Below are positions 42,104-44,621 of a DNA stretch of 44,621 bases, piece by piece. Below the pieces are notes generated by a model. That model saw only the letters and a list, made by a program, of their open reading frames with translations. It was not told the origin of the DNA and did not search any database. Source of the stretch: Desulfosporosinus sp. OT (GTDB taxonomy: Bacteria > Bacillota > Desulfitobacteriia > Desulfitobacteriales > Desulfitobacteriaceae); contig NZ_AGAF01000179.1 of assembly GCF_000224515.1 (NCBI RefSeq), forward strand, positions 1 through 44,621. Direction: 5' to 3'. The number at the start of each line of letters is the position of its first letter. Within the stretch, counting starts at the first letter, position 1. The position numbers were made by a program, and so were the translations under genes.

Positions 42104-42343
42104 ATGTGTGAGTCAAATGCCTATCTCAAAGATGGAGAAAACGAGGTATTACTCATGGAATCAGTTGATATCATCGAGCCTTATGAAAACGGTCTAAAAC
42201 TCATGGATATTTTCGGGAAACAGTTGTTCATCCAAGCCAAAATTAAAGACATGACCCTTCTCAACCACCGTATTATCTTAGAAAGGTGCCCACCATTCAA
42301 TGTCCAAGAGAGCACTTCATGCTTATCCAAAGTAAGCACCTAA
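42104..42343 (+). CDS. cooT: CooT-family nickel-binding protein
   Basis: A small protein of 79 residues in the CooT family. The N-terminal MCESNAYL matches the family start, with Cys2 the Ni(II)-binding residue known for CooT dimers that mature carbon monoxide dehydrogenase. The rest is the short beta-barrel (EVLLMESVDIIEP, GLKLMDIFGKQLFIQAKI). AAGGAGTGA precedes the ATG. No CODH gene is in the window. A terminator follows, so it is a single-gene unit under leader F and a sigma-H-like promoter, a strong pointer to nickel for the whole leader family. Confidence 0.88.
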   Translation: MCESNAYLKDGENEVLLMESVDIIEPYENGLKLMDIFGKQLFIQAKIKDMTLLNHRIILERCPPFNVQESTSCLSKVST

Positions 42344-42351
42344 ATCTTTTT

Positions 42352-42395
42352 ATAACCACGACTTGAGATTATTCATCCTGTCGTGGTTATTTTAT
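42352..42395 (+). terminator. Intrinsic terminator after cooT
   Basis: ATAACCACGAC and GTCGTGGTTAT form an 11-bp stem followed by TTTTATTT. Confidence 0.8.
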
Positions 42396-42448
42396 TTACC
42401 GGGCAAGGACGCCCGATCCCACATGACCTATCGCCTAACAAAATTTAA

Positions 42449-42476
42449 TAACCCCAGAATATAATTCCGGGGTAAA
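42449..42476 (-). terminator. Intrinsic terminator facing the HepT-like remnant
   Basis: Minus strand ACCCCGGAA/TTCTGGGGT pair around ATTATA, followed by TATTAAATTTTG. It ends the minus-strand remnant 15 bases away. Confidence 0.5.
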
Positions 42477-42490
42477 CGCCTTGCAAATAA

Positions 42491-42785
42491 TTAAATATGG
42501 CTCTCTATGAATGACTTCAATTCCGCTTTACATTCTAACCATACTAATATTACAGGGTCCGTCAGTTTCTTCAACTCATTCCACTTCAAGAAAAAGGAGT
42601 ATGAGTTACGATAAAAATGTCTGAACGCCAAGTATTCTACCAATTTTCCCGTTAGACCCTGTGAAATAACAGGCGCGCGATTATTTGTGTCTTCGGTCAT
42701 TTGTTTTAATAGTTCGCTATGCCAGTGATGACCTGTAGGGAGTTTGCCATCAATATTTTCCCCAATCGTTTTAAATAAATTTTCT
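42491..42785 (-). pseudogene. N-terminally truncated HepT-like (HEPN) toxin remnant
   Basis: An open frame without a start codon reads FKTIGENIDGKLPTGHHWHS, ELLKQM, RAPVIS, and LVEYLAFRHFYRNSYSF to IESHI. This matches the C-terminal two thirds of HepT-like HEPN proteins, in which W-H, RP-VIS and FRH are conserved. The N-terminal part is replaced by AraC-derived sequence. An internal ATG at 42700 has no ribosome-binding site. No MNT-type antitoxin gene is adjacent, so it is probably dead. Confidence 0.65.
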
Positions 42786-43026
42786 ATTCCATTATAGAAA
42801 AACCATTCTTCAAAAAATACTTCCAGGTCTTTTGAATAGTATTAGCGAAAGCTCCCTTATCGTGGGCCAGATCGGCAGGATCAGTAGTGAATACTGCATA
42901 AGAAACATGACAGAAGTGGTAAAAAGAATAGCCTAGCAACTCAGCAAGTCGACGTGGCGTGAGTTCCTCATAGATATGCGCCTCAATGCAATTCCGACAT
43001 CGCTTCATATCCGTTTTGTAATTCAT
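42786..43026 (-). pseudogene. Collapsed AraC-family regulator remnant
   Basis: Starts with a good ribosome-binding site (GAGGTGG) and the AraC first helix: CIEAHIYEELTPRRLAELLG, YSFYHFCHV. It then jumps to DLAHDKGAFANTIQKTWKYF, the end of the AraC-linked GyrI-like effector domain. In full-length relatives these parts are about 200 residues apart, so the middle has been deleted. After KYF the family continues FEEWF, which is present here but one frame over. The frame as it stands stops after 80 residues. Confidence 0.65.
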
Positions 43027-43344
43027 GCCTTTTCCACCTCACATGGTCATTATATTCGAGCAAAATTAAACAACTTTCCAAACTTGCGGAGTTTTCAATT
43101 AAGAGATCAAATAAATTTTGGTTTCGTCACTTAGAAATATTTCTCCCTCAAATCAAATTAAATCAGAAAATTTTTCCAATATTGCTGGATTAGGAAGGTA
43201 AGGCCTAGAATAGAATGTAGTGGTAGAACAATTTAGGGTAGGTTAGCAGACCGACCATAACAAACGCCATTAACAGAAAGAAGGGGGTTAATAGTAAAAA
43301 TATTTCCTAACTACTAATTATAACATGGTGTTCTTATGAGCAAC
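43027..43344. other. Intergenic AT-rich region, nothing recognised
   Basis: No reading frame, hairpin or conserved site was found with confidence. It separates the AraC remnant from the frameshifted gene to its right. Confidence 0.3.
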
Positions 43345-43808
43345 TTTGTGAAATATTGTGCAATTGTATCATATCGATTCTAAATGATGAACTGCTGCCG
43401 CAAATTTGCTTGTGCAGTATTCGAGTAACCAAATAACTTTCTGTCTCATGAGATGTATTCATCAACCAAAGTTCTTTTCCTTTTCTAAAAGATAGATCTT
43501 CTGGCAGTTGTGGTTGTATCCATGAGTGTAGTGAATTCGAAACTTTTTTAATATTATATTGGCCTGATTATCAGTGTTAAAAAATAAACTGATGCTGGTT
43601 CTGTCCCAAAATATCTTGTCCCCGGCCATTCAAATTGTTCTTTTATTTCTTTGAGTGAACTTGTTAATTTTTCGATAACTGTTCTTGCGTTGTCCGATAC
43701 ATCAATATCTTTTCTTGCCACTAATATGAACTCATCACAACATTGGAAAGCCAAGTCGATTAAATCATGATAAACTTTCCCTTTAGGGTCTGTAGAGATA
43801 AAAAACAT
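43345..43808 (-). pseudogene. Unknown gene broken by two -1 shifts
   Basis: A good ribosome-binding site (GGGGAGGAAG) precedes MFFISTDPKGKVYHDLIDLA at ATG 43808. The first frame runs to VYFLTL and soon stops. Adding one T to the run of six near 43580 restores NTDNQANIILKK; adding one A to the run of six near 43545 restores VSNSLHSWIQPQLPEDLSF and onward through WLMNTSHETESYL to a stop near 43345. The reconstructed protein of about 150 residues is not one I can name. The lesions may be sequencing errors. Confidence 0.5.
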
Positions 43809-44278
43809 CTAAAAATTCTTCCTCCCCTTTAAGCCGGTCAAGGATGGCCGATCTTTTCGCCATTTGTCATATAACGGTTTGCGTGTTCCCGAAGTCTGGT
43901 TACTACATTCATGTTCTCACAGATTTTGGTAACACGCTGTTATGTGAAGCTCCCGGGCCCTATATTTATTCTGCCAATCTCCCAAAGCGATCTAAAGGCC
44001 AATATCTTATTATATACAGGATTAAAAACTGCTTTTATGATATATATCTGATTTTGAAAATATCAACCCAAACCTTCTGATAAAAAGCATTCCTATAAGA
44101 TTTCTATAACTCTTCTAAGGATATATAAATGATGATTTCTAATCATTATTATTTTCAAGACGTGTTCGTGTACTCAGCTGTCTAAATAGCTGATGAGCCA
44201 ACCACATCTCGCGATGTTACTGTGCGATTCCAGATACTTAAGGAGTAGTCTCACTCGAGGGACAACTCTAAAACCTTC
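43809..44278. other. Region without recognised genes
   Basis: A 78-codon plus-strand frame (43844-44080) has no ribosome-binding site and no family resemblance. Otherwise nothing is recognised up to the OppD fragment. Confidence 0.3.
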
Positions 44279-44386
44279 ATGCTGCTTGTAGCTAATGATT
44301 TAGGAATCATTGCTCAAATGACAGGTAACGTTGCCGTAATCTATGATGGGTATATGGTTGAGAAAGCTTCTACCGTCAAAAATTGA
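44279..44386 (+). pseudogene. Fragment of an oligopeptide/nickel-type ABC ATPase
   Basis: Reads MLLVANDLGIIAQMTGNVAV, then IYDGYMVEKAS: the H-loop region of OppD/DppD/NikD ATPases (compare LLLITHDLGVVAEMGDRVAVMYAG in the intact nikD of this window). The H-loop histidine is replaced by asparagine and everything else of the ATPase is missing. A stop lies about 30 bases upstream in the same frame. Confidence 0.7.
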
Positions 44387-44404
44387 AGGGATTACCATTA
44401 ACTA

Positions 44405-44446
44405 AAGTAACAAGCCACTCTACTAAAGAGCAGCTTTGTTACTTCA
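44405..44446. terminator. Bidirectional hairpin near the right edge
   Basis: AAGTAACAA and TTGTTACTT, with a partly paired interior, form a symmetric stem between the OppD fragment and the minus-strand frame at the edge. T-tracts are poor. Confidence 0.4.
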
Positions 44447-44454
44447 ATTATCAT

Positions 44455-44607
44455 TCAGTTTCCTAAGGACATAGTAATTAGGCGAAACCCCGTTATAAAT
44501 ATAGTCACCGGATAAGTATTCCAAGTAAACTCAAAGGACTTAGGGTAAGAGTCTTGTTCGAAAACCTTCTTAAATAAAACTTCTACTTCACAGCTTGCTT
44601 GTTTCAA
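44455..44607 (-). CDS. Small hypothetical frame at the right edge
   Basis: A 50-codon frame starting at TTG 44607 behind GGGAGGAGG (very strong ribosome-binding site). It begins KQASCEVEVLFKKVFEQDSY. After about residue 27 another frame gives a more protein-like continuation (YLSGDYIYNGVSPNYYVLRK then LNDN and stop), so the gene may carry a further frameshift. I do not recognise it. Confidence 0.35.
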   Translation of the reverse strand: MKQASCEVEVLFKKVFEQDSYPKSFEFTWNTYPVTIFITGFRLITMSLGN

Positions 44608-44621
44608 ATGTTCCTCCTCCC

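Noticed and set aside
43844-44080. 78-codon plus-strand frame
   Set aside because: No ribosome-binding site, no family resemblance and irregular composition.

Overview
The window reads as a low-to-mid GC, endospore-forming anaerobic Firmicute of the Desulfosporosinus/Desulfitobacterium (Peptococcaceae) type. The support is indirect: a Spo0E-like protein, sigma-H-type promoters, a B12-riboswitch-controlled anaerobic ribonucleotide reductase, cobalamin-dependent MetH, a radical-SAM glutamate aminomutase, nickel and cobalt importers and a CooT nickel protein. There is no tRNA, rRNA, CRISPR array, intact insertion sequence or prophage.

Layout. 0.3-10.5 kb is housekeeping: a ClC chloride channel, alanine racemase, the NAD(P)HX repair enzyme, AcpS, a GntR/TrkA_C regulator, a glutamate 2,3-aminomutase (plus strand), a YhcC-type radical SAM protein, a VOC protein, a HEAT/MGMT fusion and a tautomerase. 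10.5-11.2 kb is intergenic with strong hairpins and one copy of a dispersed repeat. 11.2-16.2 kb carries metal genes: feoA, a FeoB split into a GTPase and a membrane protein, and, convergently, a permease/DUF1980/DtxR-type operon. 16.3-20 kb has a Spo0E-like gene, a NikM/CbiM-type importer, and an FmdE-methyltransferase pair. metH, a LysR gene and mazEF follow. nrdD-nrdG lies behind a cobalamin riboswitch. 29-35.7 kb is a DUF4198-nikABCDE-methyltransferase operon. 36.4-41.4 kb is a B12-riboswitch-controlled cobalt operon (cbiQ-cbiO-cbiM-cbiN, a dead cbiO fragment, cbiJ, a His-tailed EamA exporter). cooT follows, and the last 2 kb is mostly gene debris.

Main observation. Six short elements share one architecture: a small hairpin with a CC-ATGRA-GG pentaloop, whose 5' arm is also the 5' arm of an intrinsic terminator. 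In three of them a second CC-ATGAA-GG hairpin lies just upstream. Four precede the NikM/CbiM importer, the FmdE-methyltransferase pair, the DUF4198-nik operon and cooT. Two are orphans next to gene remnants. Five of the six lie 23-43 nt downstream of a constant 28-bp sequence that fits the sigma-H promoter consensus. Paired changes that keep both the hairpin and the terminator stem support a real antiterminator/terminator switch. I infer a sigma-H-driven attenuator family controlling nickel (possibly cobalt) acquisition and delivery. I do not recognise it as a known riboswitch class.

The right end (38-44.6 kb) is decaying or contains assembly errors: cbiM and an unknown 43.5-kb gene carry three -1 shifts, all at 6-nt A/T runs, while cbiO, AraC, HepT-like and OppD remnants show larger losses.
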